From Letharia columbiana (lineage: Eukaryota > Ascomycota > Lecanoromycetes > Lecanorales > Parmeliaceae), in the NCBI RefSeq assembly GCF_014066305.1, contig NW_023501130.1, forward strand, positions 41,483 through 105,482: DNA of 64,000 nucleotides, written 5' to 3'. The position numbers were made by a program, and so were the translations under genes. Below are positions 33,357-49,385 of this stretch, one piece after another (the stretch's first letter is position 1; each line of letters starts with the position of its first letter). The notes under the pieces were generated by a model. It ran no database searches, was not told the origin of the DNA, and worked only from the letters and a program-made list of their open reading frames with translations.

Positions 33357-36300
33357 AAATTAACGTTCGTAACTATTAAAAATCTCTTTCTCTACTTTTA
33401 ACCCTTTAATAACTTTACTATTTTCTATTAAAATCTTAGAGGATTTTTTTAAATTATAGCCCGTAACTTGCGCTTTTTAATACTTTAAGAATTTTGAAAT
33501 TCGATTCTATAATTATTAAAAAGCAAGGTACTTAAATATCGCTTATTAAAGATCGCTTATTAAAGATCGCTTATCAAATTTACTCGATAGCTCTAATTAA
33601 AAAAATAATTATAAATTTAATTTATAGATCTTTACTCGTTATTACTATAATATTATATTATTAATTAAAATATTATATAAATTAATATTAAAAATAGAGA
33701 GCTTAATATATATTCTAATAAAATTATATTCTATTAATAGCGCTTATTACTTTAATTATCTAGAATATATAATAAAATTACTTAGTAATATAAGTTATAG
33801 AAATAAGAGTTCGATTATATATATTTTATATAAATTATATTTTATTAATTATTATATATTATAAGATTTATTATCTTATTTATTTTATAGCTTATAAACT
33901 TTCTATCTATTATTTATCTAACTTATACTTCTATAACTCTTTTATTTATATTATTTTCTTAAAAAGTTTCTTTATAAATAAGATTAATATAGATTAAAAA
34001 ATAATAGATAGCTCTTATTTAATAATTAGCTTCGCTTATTTACTTTTTATATAAATTATATAAAATAATTTTATTATTATACGCGATATATTTTTAATCT
34101 AACTTTATAATACGTAATAAAATAAAATAATTACTTTTATAAATTCTCTATAATTATAATTAATCTAGATTTATATAATAATAAATAATTATAGAAAGAT
34201 TAATCTTTAATTTACTATAAGATAATTTTATTATATTATTTATAATATTTATAGCTTTAATTAAAAGCGTAAAGCTATTTATATAAGTCTTCTTTTTAAA
34301 TAACCTAACTCTTTTAAAAATACCTCGCTACTCGAGAAGAGTACTTATTTTTTCTTATTAATATATCGAGACGCTAGCTTTCAAGTAATCTACTAAGAAG
34401 CTTTATTCTTCTTCTTATTCTTATAGAAATTTAAGTTCTTATTATTATTCCCCTTTCCCTTTATATCTTATATACTCTTCTCTCTCTTTATATTTTATAT
34501 ACTCTTATTAATTAATAAACTTATAATCTTTCTATATTATTTCTTCTTTTACTTCTTACTACTTTTATATCTTAATTACTCGCTTTAATACTCTATCTTA
34601 TTCGTAAGACGATTAAGAATTTTTAGAGATATCTTAAATTTATTAATAACTTCTACGCTAACGAAGTAATTAATAAATATCTTATTATTTATTTACTCTA
34701 CTCTATTATTACCCTCTTTCTTTATATTCTTCTCTCTCTTATAATTTTATACTTATTTATATTACGCGAAAAGTTTCTTATTATAATATTAATTAGCGAT
34801 CAAAATTTTATATTTTAACTTATATCTATTATCGATTTTTTTAAATATTAATATTTATAAATAGTTAAAAAAGGCTATATATATATTCTATCGTTATATA
34901 AATAATACTATTTATATCGAAGAATTAAAGATTATAAATATTTAATAATAATCTAATTTATAATATTATCTATTAAATTTCTTTTTTCTTATTATTAATA
35001 TTAAGAAAAGCTATACTTATAATAATATTTAAATATAAATTTTTTAAGATATAAAGAGTAGATTAAGAATAATAATAAATAATTATTTAATATAATATTA
35101 AGACGCTAGATTTAGATTTTAATCTCGTAAAATTTAATAAGTTAATCTTATTTTCTAATATATTTTAAATAGAAATCTTATATCCTTCGCGATTAAGCTA
35201 ATTATTAACGATATATCTATTATAACTTAATTTATATAATCTTATTAATACTTTTATTAATAATATTTTATATATTATAATTAATATTATAAACGTTTTA
35301 TCGAATATCGCGAATTCGTTATTACTTTTAATATTTATATATCGAATTTATTAATTAATTAATTATCTCGATAATATTAATAAAATTAATATCGCTATTA
35401 ACGCTATTATTAAAGTCTATTAAGTAAAAATTAATATATTTAAACGTAATTTATAGCTAAGCTATTAAGTATAATCTATAAATTTTCTATATTTTATTTA
35501 ATACTAATCTACGCTATAGATTATTAATAATATATTACGAAATCTTTATTATATCTTTTAGAAAAAGAATATATCTTCGTAACTTAAAGATAGTATTAAA
35601 GTCTTATAATATATAATAAGATATAAATAGTAAATATTAAAAGAACTTTAAGCTCGAAGATATATAGAGAATATATAGATATTTCTTAAGAAATAAGATT
35701 ATTAAGTAAATATATATTATTTAAAATATATTATCGATTAGTTACGAAGGTAAATTAAAAGAGCGAATATATATATCGTAATATATTACTATATATATAC
35801 TTCTTATAGAGTATATACGCGGATATAGAAAAAGTACTTAATCTCGTTTATAATTTATATATCGTAATTATATAAGAATACGCTATATTTAAAGTTTTAG
35901 AATTTAAATATAAAATCGATTCGCGTTAAGATAATCTTCACGTTAGAGTAACCCTATACTAAATATAGCGTATTTCTATATAATTAAATCTCGTATAATT
36001 TCTATTTATTCTTTTATATTATATATCTTATTATTCGTAATAATAAAAACTATAGAAATTATAGATTAGTAGATTTATTCTAAAACTATAGCGTTTATAG
36101 TTATTTAATTAATTATTTTATTATTATATAATATATAATAGTAGGGATATAGATAATTATAGCGAGTATTATTTATATAATTACTATATTAATAATAGAC
36201 TCTTTATTTAAATTATTCTCTTTTAGAGCTATATTATTATTCTCTCTTTTATTTATATTTATATATATTATATATAGCTTTATTTTTACTTTAAAGTATA

Positions 36301-38025
36301 TCGCTTAAATATTAAAAGTTTTTCTAGCGCTAAGAAGTCTTTTTAAATTATTTATATATTTAGAAAGATCTTAATTACTTTTATATTAAATATATCTAAT
36401 TATATATCTATATATCTATATATCTATATAATTACTTATATATACATTATTTTTATATAGTCGTAATTATTTATAAGTATTAAGTCGTTTTTTATATTAA
36501 TTTTCTCTTATCTTAAATAGTTATAGTTTAAAGTATATAAATAAAAAGTAAAGTAAAAAATATATAGAAAGTATCTTTTAAGATATATATATATTATTAA
36601 TCTTTTATTTAATAATCTTTTACGATTATAAATCTTATATAAATATTATTTATTATCTTTATAATCGAAATATAATTAAGAAATAAAATAACTCTTTTTC
36701 TTTATTCTTATTAAAAGTAATATCTATATTATCTTAATTCGATAATTAAATCTTTAAGATTAAAGATATAATATTATTATCTAGTAATATTAAATCTAAT
36801 AGCCTTTACGTAATAATATTTATATTCTTCTTAATCTCTTAAATTTATTATTAATCTTCGCTTTTAATATTCTTAATATCTATATTTATAATTAGCTTAA
36901 TCTCTTACGATATAATTAATTATAATAAGCTTAATCGATTATACTTCGAGATCTTTATTTTTAAAAATTAAATATTTTAATCTTCGATTAAGAGGTTTAA
37001 TATAAATTTAAAAATATTATAATATAATATTATAGTCTTTAAAATACTAAAGATAATACGATATATTATCTTTATAAAACTTATTTTTAACTATATCGAG
37101 CTTCGAAAGCTATTATTATATTTTAATATAGATAATAAGAAGATAGATTTATAGAAGTCTATAGAAAAGATATTTATTAATTAGAAATTTATTTTAATAA
37201 GAGAATAAAGATATTAGACGTAAATACTTTCTATAAAATAAAATAGATTTTATCTATTATAATCGAGTTCTATAGCTTATTTTAAACTTAACGTAAATCG
37301 TTATTAATAATATCTTTCTCTTTCGTCGTTATTTATTTAATATTAAAGTCTTATATTATATAAAGATAATAGACTTTAATAAGAGTTATAATTCTATATT
37401 TTTAAAAGATCGTTAAATTTAAAGCTTATATTCGCTTATATATATTAAAATCGAAGATTTCGATATCTCGTAACGTTTTCTTATATTTTTAGTATTACTT
37501 TATATTAAATAGATATCGCTTAAAGATAGTATTTAGTTTCTTAATATATATTTAATATTATTATTATAAAGATTTAATCTACTTTTTTAATAGTCGCTAT
37601 CGACTCTTTAATAGAAGCTATATCGTTAATAAATAATACTTTAATACTCTTCTCTTCTCTAGATATAATTAGATTTATCTTATTAGATTATATAATTAGC
37701 TAATATTTAATCTTTTAAATACTCGATAGAAATATATAATTTAATTATTAATTAAGTCGATTATCTTCGTCGATACGTTCGTTATTCTATCTTTATCTTA
37801 TCTTTAAATAGTTAACTTTTTTTTTATCTATTTATATTCTTTTCTTTAATCGACTATTTCTAAATATAGCTTCTATATCTTTCGCGCTATAGACTCTTAT
37901 CGATCTATTATAACGATTAAGATTATATTATTTTTATTTTATTTCTAATATACTTATACTTAATTAAAGAATAAATTCTTTATCTTTTATCTCTTATTCT
38001 TCTTTTCGCTATAGATTTATAATTT

Positions 38026-38112
38026 ATTATATTATAATTTATTATATTATAATTTATTATATTATAATTTATTATATTATAATTTATTATATTATAATTT
38101 ATTATATTATAA
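38026..38112. repeat. 15-bp tandem repeat, about 6 copies
   Basis: The unit TTTATTATATTATAA is repeated almost perfectly. There is no coding indication. Confidence 0.88.
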
Positions 38113-38739
38113 AGAAGATATTTAAGAATTCTATAAGTTTTCTTTAATATTAATAAAAGAGTTTATTATTATTATAACTACTTTTAATCGTTTAAATCTT
38201 ATAAAAAGTTTATCTTATATAAATTAGCTTTCTTTATTATAATAATCTTTTAAGATAATAAAATTCTTAATTATATCTCTATCGAGTTTATTTATATCGC
38301 GAGATATATTAAATAATTAAGAGCTAGAATTAATAATAATAATAGAGTCTAGATTATATTTATTATTTCTTATAGTCTTATAATAAATCTTAATTAACTT
38401 TAATAACGTAATTATTTATATATTATACTTTCTATTAAATTTATCTTCGCGAATAGTCTATTTTAAAAATAAGAATATCTATTAAACTATAAACTTTCTC
38501 GAAAGAGAAATCTCGATTTCGAATTTATCTATTATAATTAAATTATTTTTATTCGATATAATTATAGCTAATCTTAATAGATATTAAGATATAAAAATAA
38601 TAGATAATATAAAGAATATCGTTAAATCTCGCTAGTTAATTTTCGAGTATACTCTCTTTAACGTTAATTAATATAAGAATCTAGTATTTAAGATAATTAA
38701 TAGTATATAATAACTTATAAATAAGATTTAAAACGATTA

Positions 38740-39240
38740 AGATTAGCGAATATTATTAAAAATTTATATATAGAAGTTTTATACTCTAAAATAACTAGCT
38801 CTCTAGTATATTTTTTTCTTTATAATTTCGTAAATTATAGAGCTTCGATATACGCTTTCTAACGCTATAAAAATAATAAAGTTTAGTCTACTATTAGTAA
38901 ATTAAATAAATATTTAAATATAATAGTTATGATAGTTATATTAGACGCGTTCGAGATCGAATAATAATTCTTTCATCTATTTATATAACTATTCTTCTTT
39001 CTATTTTAATTCTATTAATTCTATTAATTATAAATATAATTCGTCTCTCGATATCCCTCGCCTAAATATTACTAAGTATCTAAGATATATATTCTCTATT
39101 ACCCGTCTTTTAAAGCCTCTATTAACGCCCTTAGATTACTTCTCGACGAATTCGCTATTACTAATAATCGAGGCCGTAAGCGAGTTTAATAGCTATCTAC
39201 TACTACTTATAAATACGCTAAAAGACTCTTTAAAAGAGCT
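38740..39240. repeat. Dispersed repeat, inverted copy of 32.5-33.0 kb
   Basis: See the entry at 32,520-33,170. The stretch from 38,990 to about 39,900 retains more C and G (for example CTCTCGATATCCCTCGCC) than its surroundings, so it may be younger or less heavily mutated. Confidence 0.6.
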
Positions 39241-42200
39241 TAAACGAATATATTCTTCTCTATAGATTTCTTTTAAGCTAGCGATAATATCTTTTAATCT
39301 AGCGATACTATCTTTTAAGACGCGTCTTTCTCCTCTATTTATTCTTTATTACTCTATTTTAAAGTCTCTTAACGCGTATTAGATTCTAAATATTATTAAA
39401 AAGAAGCTTTTAAATAAGAGAAAGACGCTATCGAAGACTCTCTATTACGAGATTTATTATTAGACTTCTTTAATAATAACTCTTTCGATAGCCTATATTC
39501 TTTTAGTCTATCTTTTAATTCTTATTTAAGTTCTACTTAGTCTTTAATAAGACTTATTAGCTATATCGCGCGTTATCTATATATTATAAAGTCTATATAA
39601 TATAATTTAAATCTTATAAACTAGATTTATAATCGCTATAATATAATATTATAAAAAGATAAGATAGTCGAGTAATACTACGATAGCGAAAAGATTAAAG
39701 TCGATATATCTAAAATAGACGAAGTAAACGATATAAAATAAGGCTATAAAGGCGTCAAAACGAGTATAAACGATTTAATTAACTCTTAGCGAGTATACTA
39801 TTAATTAAATCCTTTACTCTTTAACGCTAAAGATCTCGAATCTTATTAATAATAATAAAGAATTTCGTCGCTATAGCGTTTAGTATAATAATATAACCTC
39901 TATAATCTTATAGTAGATTATTATTAATTATTTAATTATCTTATATATATATAAAATCTAGAAAGTAATTACTACTTATATATCTATTCTAACGTCTTTA
40001 GAGAGCGAAAAATCGATATTTAATTAAATCTATATTATAAATAATATTTAAGATTAGTTTATAATACGATATAACTTTCTTTTAATCGCGTTTTTTATAT
40101 TAACTTTATTAAATATAGCTATTATAATTATATTAATTAGATACTTTATTATAAAATAGCTATAAATCTTAAAAGTATTAATTTCTATATTAACGCTCTT
40201 AAATCGATATCTAAAAGATTAAAGATTAATTCGAATATATAAGGCTATAAGCTATTTTATAAGAACTTACGATATTATAATTTATATATCTATAATTATT
40301 CTATTTTAGATAAGATCGCTATCGTTTAAAAGAGTAATATTAATAATTTATTAGATATATCTAAGACTAAAGATATATTAATAGAGGCTAAAAGTAATAA
40401 GAGATTTAGTATTTTATATTAATATTTAGTCTATATATCTTTACGCTATTCTCTTATCTTTTTATTTAATAAATAGTTATAATATAATAATATATTTAAT
40501 ATAGATATTATATTAAATAGAAGTTTTCTTATCTAGCGAAGTAGAAACGATAAAATTATTTTATAAGTTAGAGAAACTATTAAATAAGATAATTCTAAAT
40601 AAGTAACGCTTATCTTATATTATAGATCTATCTTATTTATTTCTTCTATTCTATTAATCGCTAACTTTCTATAGATATATAATATAGAGCTATTCTAGTA
40701 AATTTAATTATCTTCTTTACTACGATAGATTACTATAGTATTTTATCTACGATATCTATATAGCTATCGAAAGTAATAAACTTTATTAATTAAAGATAAA
40801 TTAGAAGATTATTTAGATTAATATCTATTAAGTAATTATCAATATTTATATTAATAAAGCTATTATAGATAATTAGACTAATAAATAATATATTATTCTC
40901 TCTTTCTTCTATTAAGAAGACTTATAATTTATAAAATAACTCTATTAGAATATTATTACTCTATTTATTAAGTTTAATTAATTAAATCTCTTTATAACTT
41001 TTATCTATAATTTAAAATAAATCGAGATTATTAAAAATCTTCTATTCGATAAACGCGTTATTAATTAATTTAATCTAATTATTAGAGTATTTAGATTAAA
41101 GCTAAAGATTTTTATAAATAATATTCTAAAGAAGAAAGTATTAGATATACTTTTATTCTTTTTACCCTCTATTATAATATAATAGTCTTCTCTATCTTAT
41201 TTAATAGAGTAATCTTTTAAACGATATATTAGTTAGATAATTAATATAGATTATAATTCTTAAGAGTACTTCTAATATAATTTAGCTTATTATACATCGT
41301 AATTTCTATCGATTAGCCCTATAATATTATCTTTTTTTTTTTTTACCTCTATAAGAGCGAAGTATAATTAATTAAAATATCGATTAGCTTTAACTCTAAC
41401 TAACTTTACGAGTAATAGATTAAATTTCAACTTATATCTATATTATTAAATTTTAAAAACGAGGCTTATCATATATCTATATTCTTATTATTTTATACTC
41501 TAAAGATTAATTCTTTAGCGTCGCTAAGATCGATATCGCTATTAATACTAAGATCTCTAATTAAAATCTATTTTTTAATCTCTATATAATTATTATTAGA
41601 TATATACTTTATAGAAATTATAGTTAATATACTATTAATAAAATAGATATTATTTTATCTTATTAAGATTTAGATAAGAATATATATAATAAGCGATTTT
41701 CGAAGAACTTTAGCGATTATATCGTCTTTAAATTAGATTTTAAATATCTTATATATTATTAATATAAATCTATTAAGATATTAGATAATAAATTTAAATA
41801 GAATTACTAGATAATATTTTATAGTCTTTTTTCATTAATTAAGTATAACGCTTATATTAATATAAAGATCTATATTAATATTAAAGTCTATAAATATATT
41901 TTTAAATATATTTATAAGAATAGCGATTAAGCTAGTTTTTAAATAGAGTATAAGAATAATATAGATTAAAACGATATAGGGCTAGATTAGATAAATAAGA
42001 TTTAAAAGTATTAACGTATATAATAAATAGACTCTATAAAAGTCTATTAAAGGGATTTTTAGCTTTAAATTATATAATTATAATTCTTCTATTAAACGAT
42101 TATTTATTTATCTTTTAAATTAATATAGCGTAATATTTAATAATAATAATAATCTATTTTATATAATTAATATAGAATATAAACGCTAGATTAAGCTAAT

Positions 42201-44769
42201 AGTCTTCTTTTAGCTAAATTAATAGCGTTAATAGCGAAGATAAATAGAAGATCTCTTCTATATCGATCTATCGATATAATATATCTAAAAAAAAATAAGC
42301 GAGATATATTTAAATAAAGTTTACGTTAGAGGCGTAGAGATATTATTATAAGAATATACTATATTAATTTAAACGCTAGAAAACTCTTCTATCTACGATA
42401 CCTCCTTTTAAATATATTAAATTCTATATTCTTTAAAGACTTATATATAATAAATAATAATATTCTTTCTTTCTATTATAATATCTATATAATAAAAGAC
42501 TTACTTTATAATAACGTTAAATAAAATTAAATATTAAATAAAGTAATAGTTTAATAGAGAGAATACGTTTTATAAGATCTCTTTATAATAATTCTACTAT
42601 AATATAAGCTCGATAACTCTCTAAATCTATAAAATAATTATAAATTAAGATATATAGATAATTTCTTTTTTATTAAATAGAAATACTTTAAGCGTAATAT
42701 AAATAGCTTATCGCGCTAACGATAATATTAAAATATTATAACTTTTTTTAATATAATATTTCTTTTTTTATATATTAAAACTTTTCGCGTTAGATATATT
42801 TTTTCTTAATAATTTCTTTAATAAGTTAAAGTATTTTAAGTTATAGAATAAGAAGATTATCGCGCTAACGATAATTTTAAAATATCGCGACTTTTTTTAA
42901 TATAATATTCTTTTTTTAGCTATTAAAACTTTTCGCGCTAGATATATTTTTTCTTTTTTTATCTATAAATAATTTAATTCTTCTCTTATACTTTACGTAT
43001 ATTTCTTAATTAATACTTATTATTCTTTATTTAAATTATCTAATAATCTTATTTATATTCTTTAGACTTAGTATTATATTCTTTCTCTATTAAATAATAT
43101 ATAATATAAATAAATCGTTATCGAAGACTTCTATCTTTATTTAATTTAAATTCGCTTAAAGAAAAATAATATTAGCTCTATAAAGAATATTAGTCTTATT
43201 ATTAACTTTAATCTATTCGCGATTTAGCGAGATTATAAATAGTATTATATTAATAATTAAAATTAACTTCTACGCGAAGTATATAGCTATTAAATTAATA
43301 TCTAAAATTAAATATAAACGAGTTTTAATAATAATTAAATTACTATAGCTAACGCTATTTAAAACGCGATCTCTTATTTTAATAACTAACTCTTCTTTCT
43401 TAATAGCTATAAAGATATTAATAAGATTATACTTTAGAATATTATATTATAAAGAGTATAAAATAACTCTAAGATAGCTATTACTATAGCTTTATCTAAT
43501 ATTACCTTTATTCTTCTTTAAGATAATATTATTACTTATTCTCGCTTTAAGATTTCTCTTAATATTATTATTTAATTTAATTATAATATATTAATAGAAT
43601 CTAATTTAACTTAATTATTAAAGGCGATTAAGCTTATTTTTTAAGATAAGATCTTTATATAAAATCGCTACGATATCGAGGTTGTCGATTATATACTTTA
43701 AGATATTTAAAAGAATCTTACTTCTTTTAATAATATAGTTATATACTTCTATAATAACTTTTATTAAATTCTTTTAATTATTAAGAGTACTAAGTTAGAT
43801 TATATCGCTTAAACTATATTAAAAACGTTTTATCTTTAAAATTATATTTAAATTCTTAGACTAATAGAAAATATAAGGCTTTAAAATCTTAATTTTATTA
43901 ATTAAGATTAAATTAATATAAAGGAATTCGCTTAAAGACTATTAGATATAGATAATAATATCTTAATAAGCTTTAAAGAATAAGAAGCTATTAATTAATC
44001 TATCGGGTAACTATTAGACGACTTTATTACTTAGCTAATTAATATTATTTATAATAATCTTAATCTATATTAAATAGCTAATTTCTATATATTTAGAGCG
44101 ATTCTTTATATTCTTAATAAGAATATTATTTAATTTAATAGTTAAGTTCTTAATAAGTTCTTTAAAACTAAGATCGTTTATAATAGTAGAGATTAAGTCG
44201 TTAATAAGAAAGATAGCTTTCTTCTATCTACTAAAATAATAAATATCTTTAAATTAACCTCGCTTTTATCTTATTATTTAGAGTTAAAATAGAATTATAT
44301 AATAATATTATTAAGGAATTTAAAGTAGCGTATAAATTTATATAATAAAATACGTCTATAAATTAAATATATTAAGTCTAAGATACTTAATTATTATATT
44401 CTTAAAAACGAATATAATAATAAATAATATTATATATTATATATCCCTTTAGCTCCGCCTAATTTAAACGATCTATATACTTTCTTTTAATATATTTAAT
44501 TTTTAATTTAATTAGTCTTTAATATAATAATTAATAAGATCTAAAGCTAATTATTATAGTAGATCGATCTATATCTATATCTCGAGATCTTTATTTATAA
44601 TTAACTATATATAGTTCTAAGTCGAGTTATTAATAAGATCGATCTATTAATTATAATCTTAGACGATCTATTAAGAAGATAACTTACTCGATTAACGAGA
44701 TATATTAAGAATAAGATTATTAAGTAGATACTTCTTTTTTAGATAAGAATATAATTAATTAGCGATTTA

Positions 44770-44970
44770 TAGTAATAGAAGTAGATTAAATAAATTAAAT
44801 ACTATATAGAAAGTAAGTAGAGTTCGATTTAACTTAGAGTTAGGGCTTTTATCTTCTTTATTAATTTTATAGTAGTAAAAGTAGATTAAAAACGTATAGT
44901 AAGCGATTAGAGTTCGATTTATACTTAGGGCTAGAGCTAAAATTCGATTTAAATATATAACTTCGAATAA
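44770..44970. repeat. Inverted partial copy of the LTR-like repeat
   Basis: Its reverse complement matches part of 18,370-18,440 and 30,940-31,020 (AGTAGATTAAAAACGTATAG on this strand). It appears twice in tandem here (about 44,770-44,840 and 44,875-44,960). Confidence 0.55.
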
Positions 44971-47900
44971 GCGTAAAGGTAATTTCCTTCTCTATAATTA
45001 TATTTTTTTTTATTTTTTTTAAAGAATATTATAGTATATTTTAAACGTAGAAGAGTAATTACTAGTATCTTAATTATATCGTAAAAACTTATAATAATAA
45101 TCCGCTCTTTTAAGTTTACTATATTAGCTTCGAGATTAATAATAATATAAAATATATTAAAACTTAAATTTAAAAGAATTAAATAAATTTTTTCTTTAAG
45201 ATAAAGGCGTTAGATAATCTTAATAATCTTAAATAATTAAAGTATAAAGATTATTTATAGCGATTAATATTACTTATCTTCGTATTAAATTAATTATTAT
45301 TATTTTTAATTATAAATTATAAATTAAAATAGATTAGCGTATAAATTAAAATAGAGATTCTCGATAACTTAATCGTTTTTATTTTATAATCTTAGTTTAT
45401 AAATAAAAGAATTATTAATTATTATTAAATTAAACTTATTCGATATATAAATATTAATTACTTTATACTCTACTAGAGATATAATAAGAATAATATATGA
45501 ATCTATAATAGATTTAGAGAAAGAATAAGCGCTATTTCTATAATAAAGATACGCTCTTAAATAAAGCGAATAATTATCGCGATCGTAATTTATTAAATCT
45601 ATACTTTATACGCTAAAATCTAATCTATTTATCTCGTCTACGAGCGAAGTAAATTAAGAAGTTTATTAAGTTAAGCGTATATTATAAGTATAGAAAAAAT
45701 TAGATATTAGAATTTTAATAATATTTATTTATATATTATATATTATTATATAAACGTTATAATAACTCGTTTATAAACGAAGTAAATTAAGAAATTAATT
45801 AAGTTAAATATACGCTATAAGTATAAAAGAGATTAGATATTAGAATTTCGATAATATTTATTTATATATTATATATTATCGTATAGATATTATAATAACT
45901 CTTTATTATTAAATAATTTCTTAAAGTAATATATTTAACTCTATTATATAATACTACTAGATTAAAATTATAATCTCTTATTATTAAATAAAGCTTTACT
46001 CTCTTAATTTTTATCTATATATATTTATCTTATAATTTTTTAATATCTTCTTATCGAGTTTCTTATTCTTTCTCTTATTACGCTTATTAAGATTATTATT
46101 TACTTAAAAAAGATCGTTATTAATACTCTTAAATATAATTATTATATCTTTATTAATATATTCGTAATTTAATATTATAGAATAAGTTTAATCTATTTTA
46201 GATCTTTTTTATAATCTTATCTATCGCCGCTTTTCTAGTCTTCTTCTCTTTATTTATTATAGAGTCTATTAATAGTATTAATAAATATCTTTTAAGAGAG
46301 TATATAAAATATTAATAAGTAATTTATAATTTCTTAATAAAGATAAATCTCTTTAATTTATTAAGTTTTTTAATAAATAAAGAAGACGCTAGCTTTATTA
46401 ATTAATCGTTAAGCGTCTTAAGCTTAAATACGTTATCCTCCGCTATATAGATATTAATAATTAAATTAAATTACTTCGATTAAAATTAGATTAATCTTAA
46501 ATAAAAATTTTTAAACTATTAATAAATATTAGAAAGATATCGTTAATACGAGTTTTTATTTATAAATCTTTAAGCTAGTATATCTTTAATTATAGCTAAT
46601 AATCGCGCTTATATAAAATTCTATCTTAACTTATATTTTTATTTATAAATAAATAGCGAAAATTAATATATCTTTATTCTTAAAAGCGTAATATTATAAT
46701 TAAATCTATATCGTTAAGTTCGATCTTATTTATCTTTATTAGATTTTTATTTATCTTTATTAAATCTTTATTAATATCTATTATTATTTTTTTAATAATA
46801 TATCTAGATAATATAATTATAAAGCTTTTTAAAATATATATATTTATAATTCTTTTAATAAATAATATATAATATTAAGAGAATTAAGAATAAAGTACGC
46901 TTTTTAAATACGAGTACTCGCGATTTAATTAATTCGCGCGCTTAATCGTTATTAAGTTAATAATAATTCTATAAATAATTAATAGCGAAAAATAGCTCGA
47001 ATTCTATTAAAGTTTTCTAATTTCTATAATTAGAAAAGAATAATTACTATTAACGACTAGAAAATATATTAAATCTACTTTATATTATAATATTAAAGAT
47101 TTTAATTATATTATTTAATCTTTTATCGAGTCTTAATCGATTAAGATCTAACGTTTAATAATAATTATACTATATCTTTTAATATCTCGAGATTTAAAAT
47201 AATTATAATCGCTATCTAGCGATAATATATATCTTTATATATTCTATATTAATAGTTTTCGCTCTTATTTTATAATATATAATTAATAATTCTAGAAAAA
47301 TATAGCGTTATAAATTACTATCGAATAATATTCTTAAACTTAATAAAGATAAAATATATAATTTTATTATTTTTAAAATATTAATATAGTTAAGATCTTA
47401 ATTAAATATAATCTATCTCTATTACTATTAAAAGATATTTAATTATATCTCTTCTCTTATAATTAAGAGTATAATAAACTTTTTAATTTTTAAAAATAAT
47501 ATAAAGTATATTTAAGTTCTTTTTAATTAAATTTTATTTAATTTTAATATATATCTAACGTATATAGAGAGCGTAAATTTAATTTTATTAATATTTAATA
47601 TAATATTTTTTTAAGATATAAATATCTACGCGCTAGATATCTATTTTATTCTTAAATATTTAATACGCGTTAAATTAAGTAATTATAATTAAATAATATT
47701 TATTAAAACGCGTTAATTAACGAAGTTATATTTTTTAATCTATTAAATAAAAATTATAATCGCTTAATTCTAATATAATATTATATAACGCGATTTAAAC
47801 TATATTAGAAATACTCTAATTAATCTAATTCGTTATTATTTAAAAGTTTTTAAAATAAAGTATAAAGATAGTTATATATAAATAAATATTTTTCTTAATA

Positions 47901-49385
47901 TCTTATTTAAAGAATATTATAATATATTTTAAATATAAAAATCGAAATAATAATATCTAATTTATTTTTTCGTAATACTCGAATCTAGATTAACTTATTA
48001 TTTTTAATATTTTAATCTTACTTTAAACTCTTAATCTTAAATTTAAATAATTTATATTAAAAAACTTTTTTAATCGCGATTTAATAAAAGTAATAAATTA
48101 TATAGATAATATAATAAAGATATTTAAATAGTCTATATCGTAGTTATTTTTAATTACTTATTACTATATCTTATATTAAATCGCGAGTTTAATACGTTAT
48201 AATCTAAATTCTCTTAAAAAATTCTCTTTAAATATAAGAGAAAATATATTAAAGAGATTATATTTAATAATATAAATATTTATTATATTAGCGATAATAA
48301 AGCTTTTAGCGAAGTTATTAATTATTAATAAATTGAAATTCTTAAACTCAAAATTTTTAATTATTTTTATTTATATTAAAGATAAAATAATAATATTATT
48401 ATTATATATAATAAACTTATAAAACGTTTAATTTTTTAGATATTTATATAAATAAGAGTAATATTACTTAATTTAAATCTAAGTATAATTATTTATTAAG
48501 TATATAAGAAGTTAGAGAAAGAGCTTAAGCTTAACTCTTTATTAGAGAGTTATTAATTTTATAAAATAATAAGAAGAATTTTAATAATAGATATTAGATA
48601 CGAGAAGAATTTAAGTAATAGATATTAGAGTAAAAAGAATTTAAATAATAGATATTAAAAATTAATAATATTTTATTATATATTATATAATAGATTATAG
48701 ATAGTATTAATAATTTCTTTATATATAATATTATTATAGATATAATTATATAATATTATTAAACTTTTATTTTATTATATTTTATTATAAAATAAAGCTT
48801 TAAATATTTTTATCTAGATTCTTATTTATATATATTTTCTTTATATATAATATTATTATAGATATTATTATATAATATTATTAAACTTCTCTATCTTATT
48901 ATATTATATTATAAAATAAAGCTTTAAATATTTTTATCTAAATTCTTAGATATATTTAGCGTTAAGATAATAAAGATTACGCGAATAGATTTAAACTTCT
49001 TAATATTAATAAAAAGTAAATTAAGAATATCGTATATCGAGATATTATTCTTCTTTATTAAGTTATTAATTATTAGATCTTCGTTAGCGTATAATCTCTA
49101 TTAGCGTATTTATAATTAATTACTTAACGACGTAATTTTAAGATATTATCTTATTTTAATTCTATATCTATAAATCTAATTATAATTTAAATTTTCTTTA
49201 TAAAATTTTTAAAATCTAACTTAATTTCTATTATTTAAACTATTTTATATTATCTAAATATCTTATATAATATAATTATTAATATATATATTTAATAATA
49301 GATAAAACTTAGATTTAAAAATCTTTAAAATCGAATTTAAGATTTATTTTTATTAAAAAAAATAAGATTATTATAGCGCGATATT

